From Ooceraea biroi (lineage: Eukaryota; Arthropoda; Insecta; Hymenoptera; Formicidae), in contig NC_039513.1 of NCBI RefSeq assembly GCF_003672135.1, forward strand, positions 1,860,833 through 1,924,832: a DNA stretch of 64,000 nucleotides. Reading direction: 5' to 3'. The translations under genes and the position numbers were made by a program. Under the pieces are notes generated by a model. It did no database searches. It saw only the letters and a program-made list of their open reading frames with translations, and was not told where the DNA came from. Shown here one piece after another: positions 11,281 through 23,208 of the stretch (positions are counted from its first letter, which is position 1; the number at the start of each line of letters is the position of its first letter).

Positions 11281-13661
11281 TTATCGTGTTGGGAATGGCG
11301 TCAAGGTGTTACTTTGTAAAATAGCAACGAAATGACGTCTCATGCGCTCTACATCATTGGAATATATTTCTCCGCATGGATTTCTTCTCAACGCTATAGA
11401 AGCTGCGAAAGCGGCGGCATAAATACCACAACACGTGCTGTCCGGTTGTGTTTGCACCTTTTCAAAAATTACATCACCTATGCTTATTTGTGGGAAACGT
11501 TGGTGAATATAATATTGTTCCTGTTCCGCTAACTTCTTGTATGTACAGCCAGGTATGCTGTCATACACATGCAGTTTCGAACCGTCGAAAAAGATGCACC
11601 GCCAATGATCGGCAATTCCCTTCAATTATTTGGATGCTTTTCTTGTTATTACTAGCATGAATAAGCCAAGGGAACTCGAGGTACTGCACGCTTTGTGTCT
11701 CGAAAGGAGACGTCTCTCTGACGACGCGTAAAAATGCATCTAACGATTCGTCGTTCAGTTTGCTGTGCATAGGTAATATATTCTGCTCCAGCAAAGATCA
11801 CTGGTTGTGTCGTCCAGAATTTTTTTTAATTTTTTCGCATCATCAGTAAAAACGTGTTTCGAAACACTGATGATGATGCAATCATCATCTTGGTCCTCAT
11901 AAGCAGAAATAGTAACAGATGATGCTGCTACTGAACTGACTTGTTCAGCAGATTCATCTTTTGTACAGATTTCACGCTGAACATGTGAAGCACTTTTTTT
12001 TATACGTGCATCTTTAGCCTGCATAGCTTCAATGATGTATTCCGGATTTCGAATTGGCATTTGCCTATTGTGGCGACTCCAATATTTCCGGAAGCATGCA
12101 TTTATAGTAGAAACGTGTTAGGAAAGGAAGCATTTGATCTTTCCAAAAAACTTCATTTCTGCTAACACCCACTATTTTGAAGCTCTTAGGCATCCACACG
12201 GCAAACATGCAATATTCTCGCCGTGTGATATTTAATTGACCTTGAACCTGATAAAAGAATCGGTGTTTCTGATTCATTTTATCAGGATTTTTTCGGTCAA
12301 ACACTGTTTTCAGTTGAGGCAATTTCTGCAAAGCCTCATCAGTCCTCATGTTCTCAGCTGACAAAGGACATTTAATCTCTAGGAGACCGTCTTTATCAAT
12401 AAGACCGTCAGGAGAAGCGCCCAAGCATGGATTTTCTTCATCAATGAATAATCCACATTATGTGATGTCCTTTTTCAATTTTGCAGCAATCTGTTTCCTT
12501 GCGATTTCCTCCATGTTGCGCCCATATTACATGGCAGCGGTCTCGATGGAGGGAGGAAACAAAATGCTTTTGATTGTCGCTGCGCAAGACGTTGCTGGTC
12601 TCATGCGATATACTACTCCAAAATTGGATGCCGTCAACATTTCACGTCTCAGTGATTGCCACAATTCGCAATCACTTTGACCTCTTGTCTGGCATTCAAT
12701 TTCATCACGATTCTTAGCATTTTCGAGCAACTTTTCAGCATGATGTTGCTGCAATTGCTCAAAAACATGAGGTGGAAGATCTGGTTTTTGCGAGTGTGGC
12801 CCGTAATGAGAATCTGGTCCTGCATCTCGTTTAAACCTTTTTCTTCCATGCACCTCTCTGCATTCTTTATTTTTGGCAATTTTGAGTTGTCGTCGTATTT
12901 CTAAATCGGCGGCAACAGCAGGAACATCCTTACACATGTTGTCATGAATCTGTGTAAGAACCTCTTGTGTATTATATTGCATAACAATTCCCGTAATTCG
13001 AGCGTTATACGAACCTCGTTTGCCGAAATGAATGCGTTTGCCTCCAATTTCCTTGCAGATTATCGAATTAAATGACTCTGCAGGATTGTTTGTTACATTC
13101 AGTAACAAACTATCGGAGAAAGTACTCAGCCATCTGACAACACTGTAAATCTGTTGAAAGAGACCGCAGTGTTTCAGAAACGGCACATAATTTTTCATAA
13201 TACTGCAGAGATCCTGATATACACCTAGTTCTCTGCATCGCCTATGCTCACCAAAGATATGGCTAGGAATATTTAAAATGTCTTCTAATAATTCCTTAGC
13301 CTTCATATGGTGAGCTTGCGTTCCTTTCCTTCGTACAGCGGCTAGTCGCAACACTTCTTTGCGCATTGCCAAAATGTTATGGTCAACAACATTTCGTAAC
13401 TGTACAAAGTCACGCTTTCTATCCATCATTGTCTTCGGCACAGTCGTTCGCGCTACAGCTTTGAGCTTTTTGCATAGGTTGCGCAATAAATGATTGATGC
13501 ATTCTACCTTTCGCACCACTATATTCATCTCGTGGTACGGTGCATTTCAAGGCTACTTTTAATGGCCTTTTAATAACGACATCTTTACAATCGTCGCTAG
13601 TACCGCTAGTATGCTCCGTGTTCCTGGAGTTACTTGCTGCAGCCTTCATCGCCCTCTTCAA
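11281..13661 (-). pseudogene. MULE-like transposon protein with YqaJ exonuclease and Ulp1 protease regions (5'-truncated, broken)
   Basis: Read right to left. 13661-12530 is the C-terminal half of a mutator-like transposase protein (VRKVECINHLLRNL, NPAESFNSIICKEIGGKR, YNARITGIVMQYNTQ). It leads into a YqaJ/lambda-exonuclease fold (SLRREMLTASNFG; then SPDGLI and LEIKCP, the PD-(D/E)xK residues, near 12.35-12.42 kb). A Ulp1/C48 protease follows (HWRCIFFDGSKLHVYDSIPG with His and Asp; QPDSTCCGIYAAAF with Gln and Cys, 11.4-11.6 kb). In-frame stops sit at 12527-12529 and 12458-12460. The frame shifts near 12060, 13530 and within 11.6-11.8 kb. The N-terminal DDE part is absent. Insects carry many such genes; whether this family is transposon or domesticated is not decided here, but this copy is decayed. 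Confidence 0.75.
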
Positions 13662-13865
13662 TTGTCGCCTAAAAAGGAAGAAAACACATTAGTAATTTGT
13701 ACCGGCTTGAAAAGATATGACACATATACATTATATAAACATATACTTCTTTATATATTATTTTCAATTAGTACTATGTATCAGTCTGGACAAATAAAAT
13801 ATCTCGCAATAGTGCAGCCGTTATTGAAAAATATTTATGTATTTACTATGTTGAAAATGAATTTT

Positions 13866-13909
<44 letters not shown>

Positions 13910-14197
13910 AACACGCACACACACGCACACACACACACGCACATACACAATTGTATAGATATGAAGAAATATATGCTTATTTTTGTACATATGTGTCATA
14001 TGGTTTATACTTACCATTAATTTATTTCAATTAAAATGACTCATTTTTGTCGCCAGTATTGATAAAATCTTTTCTCTATTGTCCACAATGGCTATACAAT
14101 TAATTATTACAGGTACTACGTTTCGAAGACTGTTTCCGGTCTTTTTCAAGTATAACTCTTACATTGTGTTACAAGTCATTTCCTACAAATAAATATA
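13662..14197. repeat. (CA)n/(CG)n microsatellite in non-coding DNA
   Basis: A CA-rich run with CGCA interruptions occupies 13868-13943. Around 14110-14150 is a TTTCGAAGACTGTTTCCGG stretch of the kind seen at Penelope-like 3' ends (weak inference). Confidence 0.6.
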
Positions 14198-15909
14198 CAC
14201 TACTCAACAAAAAATAGGGAACACTTTCTAAACCCTAAAAATTAAGCTATTTTCAAACCACTGAAACTCGGCGAAAAATTATCGTAGAAATAAAATTAAA
14301 GAAGCGTTTTAAAGTTTGAAGTTTCAACTTTAACGCGCTTTCGGTAGATTTTCAAAATTTATTTATCATTCTTGGTCTATGCTTTAAAAAGGAACACATT
14401 GCTTTGTTCCTTAAAATTACGTATTTTTGACAACTTAAAACTCAATAAAATAAATTTCTTTCGAAAAATTCAACTCACGTTCCATAAACTACAACATTTC
14501 GCCTACAAAACGCTTTTTTACAAATTTTCCTACGATTTGTTTGACCGATTTACACGATTTTGAAGTTAACCCTTTTTTTTCTTGAAAAGTGACGTTTACC
14601 GCCGACATTAGCGTTACCCAATGTGCACCACATGGAGGTTGCCGGTCGGATTTTGCACATTGTGTGTGTGTGTGTGGGTGTGTCACAGCAGAGATAAGGA
14701 CCCCACAGTTCGTCACTCCTACAGTATTTAAAGACTCCAAACCCTCTCTGGTGTGTGTGTGCGTGCGTGCGTGCGCGCGCGCGTGCAGGCGTGACTTTAA
14801 TATCGTTTGTTACCTCTTCTTTGATTAATTACCGCTTGTAAGCGCTCTCGAATGTTTATGCACCTTTCGATCGTGCTTTGTGGAATTTCATGCCAAATTT
14901 GTCTGACAATGAGCGCTTCTTCCAATTGATTTAAATTATGCGGCTGTTCCTCGCGACATCTTAATCGTCGTTCCATTTCGTCCCAAATGTGTTCAATGGG
15001 ATTTAAATCTGGACTATTGGCGGGATGTGGTAGTAATGGAATATCGTGTCGTTCGAAAAAACGCCGAGTTACGTTGGCCGTGTGAGGATGAGCATTTAGA
15101 TTTAAATCCTATTGAACACATTTGGGACGAAATGGAACGCCGATTAAGACGTCCCGAGGAACAGCCGAATAATTTAAATCACTTGGAAGAAGCGCTCACT
15201 GTCAGATAAATTTGGCATGAAATTCCACAAAGCACGATCGAAAGGTACATAAACATTCGAGAGCGCTTACAAGCGGTAATTAATCAAAGAAAAGGTAATA
15301 CACGATATTAAAGTCACTCCTGCACGCGCGCGCGCACGCACGCACGCACACACACACCAGAGAGGGTTTGGAGTCTTTAAATACTGTAGGAGTGACGAAC
15401 TGTGGGGTCCTTATCTCTGCTGTGACACACCCACACACACACACACAATGTGCAAAATCCGACCGGCAACCTCCACGTGGTGCACATTGGGTAACGCTAA
15501 TGTCGGCGGTAAACGTCACTTTTCAAGAAAAAAAAGGGTTAACTTCAAAATCGTGTAAATCGGTCAAACAAATCGTAGGAAAATTTGTAAAAAAGCGTTT
15601 TGTAGGCGAAATGTTGTAGTTTATGGAACGTGAGTTGAATTTTTCGAAAGAAATTTATTTTATTGAGTTTTAAGTTGTCAAAAATACGTAATTTTAAGGA
15701 ACAAAGCAATGTGTTCCTTTTTAAAGCATAGACCAAGAAAGATAAATAAATTTTGAAAATCTACCGAAAGCGCATTAAAGTTGAAACTCCAAACTTTAAA
15801 ACGCTTTTTTAATTTTTTCCTACGATAATTTTTCGCCGAGTTTCAGTGGTTTGAAAATAGCTTAATTTTTAGGGTTTAGAAAGTGTTCCCTATTTTTTGT
15901 TGAGTAGTG
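14198..15909. mobile_element. near-perfect palindromic Tc1-like element, about 1.7 kb
   Basis: Left end CACTACTCAACAAAAAATAG and right end CTATTTTTTGTTGAGTAGTG are flanked by TA. The arms (about 14198-15040 and 15080-15909) are reverse complements almost throughout; the same 63-, 79- and 83-residue frames appear on both strands. Each arm carries the C-terminal third of a Tc1 transposase pointing outward from the centre: DLNPIEHIWDEMERRLRR on + near 15100-15150, and the same on - near 14940-15020. This retains the third catalytic acidic residue region only. It looks like two head-to-head copies fused after internal deletion, giving a large foldback able to make a long hairpin RNA. Confidence 0.85.
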
Positions 15910-15984
15910 TATAAATTCTTGTGAATGATTTCAATTAAAAGAACGTAAGTGCAGTATATAAAGTACAGTATATAGAAACGTATA

Positions 15985-17299
15985 CGAGGTGTGTCCGAAA
16001 AGTAATGAGACTAAAAATATACCGGACCTAAGGGTGTTTGTACGGAGATCGTGAGGCAGGGTCACAGCTATCGCGGTCCCATGTAGACGACGAAACCCAC
16101 CCTAACCTCATACTAACACTCGTTGAGTCCGTGCACTAGTTTTTGTGGACCCCGATCATTGACCCTCGTCGTGAGAAAAATGAAGGCTAACATAGAAAAA
16201 CGTTACGCAATCAAATTTTGTGTTAAACTCGGTAAATCAGCGACGGAAACCATGGAAATGTTGAAGAAAGCATATGGCAGTGATTCCATGTCAAAAACAC
16301 AAATTTTCCGTTGGCACAAAACGTTCAAAGACGGTCGGGAAAGTGTCGAAGATGAACCCCGTTCAGGACGTCCTTCCACTACACAACTGAAGAAAATGTG
16401 AATGCTGTTTTGTCCGTACTGAACCGTGATCATCGGATGAATGTGAGAATGATCGCAGAAGAGGTGGGAATCAGTAAAACAATCGTTCATGAAATTATAA
16501 CGGAAAAATTGCACATGCGAAAAATTTGTGCCAAACTCGTTCCCAAAAATTTGGGCGCTGATCAGATGGAACACCGTTTGCTCACAAATCAGGAAATGTT
16601 GGACCGTTTGACGAATGAACCCGATTTCCTCGGAAAAGTAATCACAGGAGATGAAACATGGGCGTTCGAGTATGACCCTGAAACAAAAAGGCAAAGTACT
16701 GAATGGTACACAAGTCAATCACCTCGTCCCAAAAAAGCTTGAATGAGCAAATCAAAAATCAAAACGATGCTGATTGTTTTCTTTGATTGTCGTGGAATCA
16801 TCCACAAGGAATTCGTGCCACAGGGCCAAACTGTTAATCAAGCGTTTTATCGGGACGTTTTGGAACGGTTGAGAAAAAGGGTTGTGCGTGTGCATCGTGA
16901 AATCGCACAATCATGGATTCTCCATCACGACAACGCTCTAAGTCACACGTCTTTGCTTGTGAGAGAGTTTCTCAATGGAAAATCAATTACCGTTCTCCCC
17001 CACCCACCTTACAGCCCGGACTTGGCCCCGTGCGACTTTTTTCTCTTCCCGAAGTTGAAATCTCACTTGAAGGGAAAACATTTCAGGACCATTGAGAATA
17101 TTCAGAAAGCCGTGACCGACGCCCTAAACAGCCTGACAGAAAATGAGTTCATTCATTGCTACAACGAATGGAAGAATCGTTGGGAGCGGTGTGTGCGCTC
17201 TCAAGGGTCATACTTTGAGGGAGATAATATTAATTTGTAATTTTTTTCAATACACGATTTTTTTAAAAATCAGTCTCATTACTTTCCGGACATACCTCG
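15985..17299 (+). mobile_element. mariner element, 1315 bp, TA target duplication
   Basis: Inverted termini CGAGGTGTGTCCGAAAAGTA and its near complement TACTTTCCGGACATACCTCG are flanked by TA (15983-15984 and 17300-17301). The transposase pseudogene fills the interior. Confidence 0.9.
16180..17240 (+). pseudogene. mariner transposase, one frameshift and one nonsense codon
   Basis: Full-length mariner layout: N-terminal paired helix-turn-helix (SKTQIFRWHKTFKDGRESVEDEPRSGRPS), then the catalytic D,D34D core with GDETW near 16650, HHDNALSH near 16925 and YSPDLAPCDFF near 17010-17035. A frame change near 16385-16400 separates the DNA-binding part, and an in-frame TGA at 16740-16742 follows the linker. 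The remainder is open to 17240. In life it cuts and pastes the element at TA sites; this copy cannot make intact enzyme. Confidence 0.9.
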
Positions 17300-17455
17300 T
17301 ATAACATCTAACTTTGAATAAAAACAATCTGTTTTCAAAAATAAGACAAAGATTCTGAAGGAACACGTCAGCAAACATATGATGACACGATACTAATAGC
17401 CAATAGAACAAATACTGTATGTTTTTCAAAATAATCTGTCGCTAAATAGCACAGG

Positions 17456-17948
17456 CTATGTGTATTTCAAAGTATGATATATATAAAGTAAATTTTCTGT
17501 ATCTATTTGTGAATTGATCGAATTATTATGTCTTTTGATACAAACCGTTTCTGCTATTTCAATTTTTTTGCAATGATTTCCATTACATAAATTTTTTGTA
17601 TTGGACCAATCCAACTTATGACTATGCAATGTTCTGTGGTTGCTTACAACTGAGTGATTAGTAATATACTTCATGATGCAATTAATAATTGTTACCTTGT
17701 GCATGTTATTGACAAACATGTTTAAAAGAAAATGGAAACTATTAATAGTAATGCTACGTTGAGTAAATGTAAAAATGAATACAAATGTTATAAAACTTCC
17801 TTATGTTAAAATTTTAAGTGATAACATTACAGGGAATTTAAAACGTCTTGATTTTACATACACGACATTCATGCAACCTGATCTTATTACAAGGAAAAGA
17901 TGTATTGAACACACAAAAAAAGGAATAGTTTATGAAATTAAATTGTAA
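17456..17948. pseudogene. two Penelope-like element scraps in opposite orientation
   Basis: 17456-17719 (-) reads SVVSNHRTLHSHKLDWSNTK, then KIEIAETVCIKR and INSQIDTENLLYIY. This resembles the C-terminus of the GIY-YIG endonuclease of Penelope-like retroelements. 17776-17948 (+) reads IKLPYVKILSDNITGNLKRL, then GIVYEI, the linker that normally lies just before that endonuclease. The two parts belong in sequence in one protein but lie on opposite strands, so an inversion has occurred. Recognition is from family resemblance only. Confidence 0.45.
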
Positions 17949-18235
17949 TCAAGAGACACGGTAGTGTCTCGCGCCAAGTATACGCGAAGCGAGACCGCCC
18001 CGTGTATCTTTACGCGAAGCGACGTTTTTAGACACGCTCTGATTATCAGATCTTAATAACCTCTGAACAGATCATTTTCAGAGTAACCTCAATGGATAGC
18101 TTGGGGTCGAATTATATAATAAAAGTGTTTTTATTTTTTTCTATGAGCATTACGAGTGCAGATATTACGATGCAAAGTCTGAAATTGGAAAATTTTCGAT
18201 TAAGAAACGTCGTCGTCGTCGTCGTCCATGGTGTC
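17948..18235 (+). repeat. short interspersed repeat starting TCAAGAGACACGG, copy 1
   Basis: Begins TCAAGAGACACGGTAGTGTC with a GACACnnnnGTGTC-type hairpin, then GCGCCAAGTATACGCG, GATAGCTTGGGGTCGAATTA and AAAGTCTGAAATTGGAAAAT. Copies in the same orientation start at 18742 and 38298. The same start motif, reversed, lies at about 30138 upstream of the NOF-like gene, suggesting these are non-autonomous relatives of that element. Confidence 0.7.
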
Positions 18236-18239
18236 TCTC

Positions 18240-18370
18240 TAGTTAATCTATATTTATCTGAAGTTATCTAAGTTATCTAAGGTTATCTAAGGTATCTTAA
18301 AGTTATCTTTTAATTATCTAAGGTTATCTAAAGGCATCTAGAGTTGTTTTTAAGTTATCTAAATGCTTTA
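18240..18370. repeat. degenerate GTTATCTAAG tandem repeat
   Basis: About ten imperfect copies of a 10-12 bp unit (TTATCTAAGG and variants). Confidence 0.8.
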
Positions 18371-18410
18371 GATAGTATATTTACAATATAAGTAGTATAT
18401 TAACGATTTA

Positions 18411-18741
18411 TTTTACTTCGAAATGTTCCCACTAAATCAAAAATTATCTGGGAAGGTTTAGTGGATATTAAAAAAGTATTTGAAGCTCTAATATGGTTGA
18501 AAAATAATAATCCTTTATATTCTAAAATTGTACTGCCCGAAACTCACGATAAACTATTTTTGGGGAATTTGGATAATGTGGAATTTGAAATGGAACAAAC
18601 AGAAAATAATACAAGAGTTTCATTTAGGAACGAATGTGAATCGTAAATATTTTAGAATTACATATGCAAGAGATGAAACATGATGTAGAAGTTACATTAG
18701 ATGACCAACGCAAAGCAATGCTGACTCAAAAAGATAAAGAT
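18411..18741 (+). pseudogene. Helitron protein fragment duplicated from the 1.35-1.62 kb region
   Basis: Closely matches 1355-1615 (VDIKKVFEALxWLKNNNPLYSKIVLPETHDKLFLGNLDNVEF). It carries about 90 extra bases near 18600-18690 that the first copy lacks, so 1.5 kb has an internal deletion or this copy is from another lineage. It ends exactly where the next TCAAGAGACACGG repeat begins. Confidence 0.8.
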
Positions 18742-19110
18742 GATCAAGAGACACGGTAGTGTCTCGCTCTAAGTATACGCGAAGCGAGAGCGACCGGGTA
18801 TCTTTACGCGAAGCGACGTTTTCAGACACGCTTAGATTATCAGATCTTAATAACATCTGAAAAGATCATTTTCAGAGTAACCTCAATGGATAGCTTGGGG
18901 TCGAATTATATAAGAAAAGTTTTTTTATTTTTTTTCTATGAGCATTACGAGTGCAGATATTACGATGCAAAGTCTGAAATTGGAAAATTTTCGATTAAGA
19001 AACGTCGTTATCATTACCGTCGTCGTCGTTTGTGCAGTACATTTTTCTATTCCTAGATGGCAGCAACAGCAGTCGGTCTTATAATATATAGGGTACTCAT
19101 TGCGGCTCGA
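18742..19110 (+). repeat. TCAAGAGACACGG repeat, copy 2
   Basis: Same order of motifs as copy 1, extended to a GATGGCAGCARC segment also present in copy 3 near 38600. Directly abuts the outer arm of the large inverted-repeat element. Confidence 0.7.
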
Positions 19111-19137
19111 AAACCCCGTCGAATGGGCCCTGAACGA

Positions 19138-20690
19138 CCCCATTAAGTTAGCCCCCCCCCCCCACCAGCGCCAAATTTGACCTGACCAACATTAAAATTA
19201 AGTGCTAATTAGGTGCTAAGGTCCGAAATTAGGTGCTCAAATCGTTTAGCAGAAAATTAAATTTGAATTGGGCGGGGGCTGCCTTAACATTAAGTTAGCC
19301 CCCCACATATAAAAAATTATAATTAAAAAAAATCTATTGTGCAATAATTAGGTGCTAATTAGGTGCTCTAAGAATCCATTAAGATATATCCAAAAAAAAA
19401 TTTTTTAATAGGACTTTACTCTTGTACGGCAAGTCAGCCCGACGTTTAAGGTCGAAATTCTTCCATACGAAACGAACACCTAATTCCGCAGTTAGATATC
19501 TTAAAATAACGTTAATAAAGAAATATTTCGGCACCATTAATTGTCGAGCACCTAATTTTATAATGGGACTTTACTCTTGTACGGCGTCAGGTTCGCGCGA
19601 CGTTTAAGTCCGAAATTCTGCAAAAGGAAACGAGCACCTAATCCCGCAGTTAGATATCTTAAAATAACGTTAATAAAGAAATATTTCGGCACCATTAATT
19701 GTCGAGCACTTAATTTTATAATGGGACTTTACTCTTGTACGGCGTCAGGTTCGCGCGACGGTTAAGTCCGAAAGTCTGCCAAAGAAAACGAGTTTCACAC
19801 ATATTCACCGTTTATATGTATTAATGTAATATTAATAAGAGTATTTCAATACTAAAACATTTCAGCATCTCATTTTTCAATTTTACTTTATGTTTGTGCA
19901 GGTCATGCAATCAAAGTACACACAAAAAAAAATAACGTGCTCAACAATTAATGGTACCGAAATATTTCTTTTTTAACGTTATTTTAAGACATCTAACTGC
20001 GGAATTAGGTGCTCGTTTCGTTTGGCAGAATTTCGGACTTAAACGTCGTGCGAACCTGACGCCATACAAGAGTAAAGTGCCATTAAAAAGTTAGGTGCTT
20101 CAATGGTTTTGGTCTCAAAATGCTCTGTGTTCGAAACATTGTCGATATTTCCAGATGCCGAATTAAGTGCTCGTACCGTTTCATCGAAATTTGCATCTTA
20201 ACGTTGCTCGCGCCTCTCTACGTACAAGAGTAAAGTGCTATTAAAAAATTAGGTGCTTCAATGGTTTTGGTCTCAAAATGCTCTGTGTTCGAAACATTGT
20301 CGATATTTCCAGACGCCGAATTAAGTGCTCGTACCGTTTCGCCGAAATTTGCATCTTAATGTTGCTCGCGCCTCTCTACGTACAAGAGTAAAGTGCTATT
20401 AAAAAATTAGGTGCTTCAATAGTTATGGTCTCAAAATGCTCTGTGTTTGAAGCAGTGTCGATATTTCCAGACGCCGAATTAAGTGCTCGTACCGTTTCGC
20501 CGAAATTTGCATCTTAATGTTGCTCGCGCCTCTCTACGTACAAGAGTAATGTACTTTTATGAAATTTAGTGCTTCAATGGTTTGCTCGCAAAATGCCTGG
20601 CCTTCAATATATTACTAATAGTTGCAAACGGCCAAGTAAATGCTGGTATTGTTTCGCGAAAATTTGCTGTTTATTGTTGATTATTATAAT
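19138..20690 (+). repeat. left arm of the giant inverted repeat with sub-repeat arrays
   Basis: Contains a poly-C run (about 19148-19160), two-plus copies of the GGGACTTTACTCTTGTACGG unit (19410-19760), and three copies of the TACAAGAGTAAAGTGCTATT unit (20080-20540). Confidence 0.85.
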
Positions 20691-20826
20691 ATCTAAATGT
20701 GTACGAACGTTTTTAGTGTGTACTGTGTGCATTTTTAGTGTATGTTATAAATGTCATATGGCTTGGGAAAATAAGTGTTGAATACTATATATATATTTTT
20801 TTCTATATTTATTATATTATATTAAG

Positions 20827-21070
20827 TTAGTAGTTATTATAAATATATACGTTGGCATTTTGTATGTTTATATTTCCTCGACCTCGGCCTCGTCCTCGTC
20901 CACGCTCGCCCCCGCGTGGTCCGCCTCGTCCTCGTCCTCGTCCACGCCCGCCGCCGCGTGGTCCGCCTTGTCCTCGCACAGTTTCATTGATTGATAATCG
21001 TGTAAATCTTTTTTGAATAGTCCGGATTCGTGGATTTTTGTCAGCTGCGTATGTCTCGTAGTAGTTTTAG
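20827..21070 (-). pseudogene. Arg-Gly-rich open frame just 3' of the 98-aa gene
   Basis: In the frame one step away from the exon above, 21070-20827 reads ADKNPRIRTIQKRFTRLS and then about 30 residues almost only Arg, Gly and Pro (codons CGA/GGA/CGT/GGC at 20877-20985), ending NNY and a stop. The RIxxxQxRFxRxLxxLS-like segment followed by RG repeats parallels exon 3 of the 6.9-7.7 kb gene. Most likely the true 3' end of the same gene, cut off by a one-base frameshift; alternatively a second splice form. Confidence 0.4.
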
Positions 21071-22429
21071 TTCCTCGTACATTTGTTTAATATTTGGTAT
21101 TTGTGGCTAAGAACAAAGAAGATAATACACAAAATTTAGATATACAAAAATTATATATGTAATGTATATGTATACATTGGTGTCACTTAATTCGCGTCCA
21201 TTATTGACACAGCGATATCTCTCATGAAAAACTAAGTCGGAAAGTCCCAAGGCATTGTTTCAAATTATGCTTCATAAAGTAATTATTATTAAGTATAAGT
21301 TATCTAATCAGCATCGCTTTTTAAGCAACCACACGTTCGTGAACCTGACATCCTAGAGTGTGAGATGACGCGCGGCAGCGAATAGAGAACGAAATGAAGT
21401 GACATTCTGTATAATGTGTATGTGTATGCATGCGTGCGTGCGTGTGCGTGTGTGTATATAATGTATAATATGTATAAATGAGAAGTTTGCAAATGCACAA
21501 TTATATTAATAATACAAGCATATAAAGTTCACGTAGTATTTATTTATACTTTTATTTAATAAAAAAAGTATTGGCTCTATTATGAAAAAATTATAAATTA
21601 TATGAGTCGGATCATTTTAATTGATGAAGGCTTATAATTCTCTTCGGTCTTAGTTTGGAAAAGTTTTGAAATATAATACATGTGTCTTTGTTATATGCCA
21701 CTCAAAATTAATGATAATTAATTGAATATATTATCTTAATTTCTTATATATTACCTCTTCATGTTGTTGTTGTTGTTCATTTACCGCAATTTGTTCTTGT
21801 TCATTCTGACTTCTATTTTCTTTGTTTGTGGCTTCGTCTTGAATTTCACCTTCTTCATGTTTGTCTTTCTTTTGTCCATTACTCTTCTCTTCTGTTATAA
21901 AAAAGTTTAATTTTTCTCTCCGTTTTATTTTTGATTTTTGACGAGAGCGCCATAATTGACTTCTTTTATGTACTATAAAATAATTTAACTATATTTATAA
22001 AAAGGCCATTGCACGTAAAGAAGTGTTAGACGCAAAGGTAGTAATATTCTCATTACGTTGTCACAATGCTTAACCTTCAAGCGGTCGCGCGGCGTCGAAA
22101 CAACCTATTGCCGCATCGTAGGGATTTCCCATCTCTAATAGTCTGATAGGTTTATTACAAACACATACACAAATCCAAAGACTATGTTACAATTGTCTTA
22201 AAATAAATGATTACTAATTATATATTTCCTTTTTTATTTTACTTAAAACTGCAATAGGTCGAAACGACTACGCGCGACCGCTTAAAGGTTAAATGTGATT
22301 AATCGATTTACTTACGGCTTTACGATTATGACTAAAAAGGTTGTACGTACAATAGTCTGAACATATCTATCTCATATTTGTATATTTGACATGTAAAAAC
22401 ATATTTTGGAACTTACCTTGTACATCCAT
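21041..22429 (-). CDS. unrecognised three-exon gene, 98 aa, charged Gln-rich protein
   Basis: Exon 1 22429-22417 (ATG GAT GTA CAA G, donor GTAAGT), exon 2 21972-21755 (TATAG acceptor, donor GTAATA), exon 3 21106-21041 (TTCTTAG acceptor, stop TGA). Phases join without a break for 99 codons. The product is basic at first (KRSQLWRSRQKSKIKRREK), then acidic and polar with a QQQQ run (about residues 71-74), then IKQMYEELKLLRDIRS. Beyond the TGA another frame is open for about 240 bases and encodes a strong Arg-Gly tail (next entry). Lies in the same unit and on the same strand as the NOF-like gene, so a second transposon gene is likely. Family unknown. Confidence 0.5.
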
Positions 22430-22790
22430 CTTCGATCCAGTTTCGATCGAGACACGATATACACCGTGTCAAGAAGGAACTTTTAATGCGATTCCCAGTG
22501 GAGGGATGTGACAAGCGAGCAGCCGTGTACGCGTGCGCTCGACAGTTCGGCTGGCTTCGGCCACTGAGTGTAAACATATGATCTGCTGTCTCTTTCTTTC
22601 CTGAGTTATAGCTAATACTGCTAGCCGCGAAAGATAACCGCCAAATCTTTGTCGCAAGTATGGCACAAGCTTTGTTGATTGCCGCAAAGCATTGACGAGA
22701 CGATCAAAGGATCGCACCGCTTCTATAATGCGGTACGATCTATCTTTCTATCGTCCTCATTTTTTTCACATATAAAAGTATATAATATAT
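22430..22790. other. upstream region of the 98-aa gene, no gene seen
   Basis: Moderately GC-richer than its surroundings (22480-22740) and likely to hold promoter sequence for the minus-strand gene. No recognisable protein. Confidence 0.35.
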
Positions 22791-23208
22791 AGGGTAAGAG
22801 GTACTGATAGGGATACAGTTATTGACACATTAACTCTTTTAACTTAAATTTCTCGTCACATGCACGACGCTCGTACGCAAAGTTTATATGCTCGTACAAA
22901 GTACCTTTTCGCCAACAGATTTACTGAGTTATCTTAGATTTCTGTCATTGCGTTTCGAAGTGGGCAGCAAAAACATGCACTGATCTATTCGGAGCATCGC
23001 CAAGAGTGGGTCAGTGATTGTTTTTGCTACCGCTTCGAAACGCAATGACAGAAATCTAAGACAACTCAGTAAATTTATTGGTGAAGGAGTACTTTGTACG
23101 AGCATATGAACGTTTCACACAAGAGCCATGCATGTGTCGAGAAATTTCAATTAAAAAAATTAATGTGTTAATAACTATATCCGTGTCAATGATTGTATCT
23201 CTTACCCT
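22791..23208. mobile_element. foldback MITE, 418 bp
   Basis: Starts AGGGTAAGAGGTACTGATAG and ends with a near complement, ATTGTATCTCTTACCCT, with TATAT on both sides. The arms (about 190 bp, including CAATGACAGAAATCTAAGA and its complement) meet at a short centre. No coding capacity. Confidence 0.85.

Noticed and set aside
19422..20104. Repeated RYLKITLIKKYFGTINC frames as a possible protein repeat
   Set aside because: They coincide with the 180-bp DNA sub-repeats of the foldback arms and recur reversed in the other arm; not coding.
19138..20690. TTAGG-containing words as telomeric repeat
   Set aside because: The words are TTAGGTGCT within longer sub-repeats, not a (TTAGG)n array.
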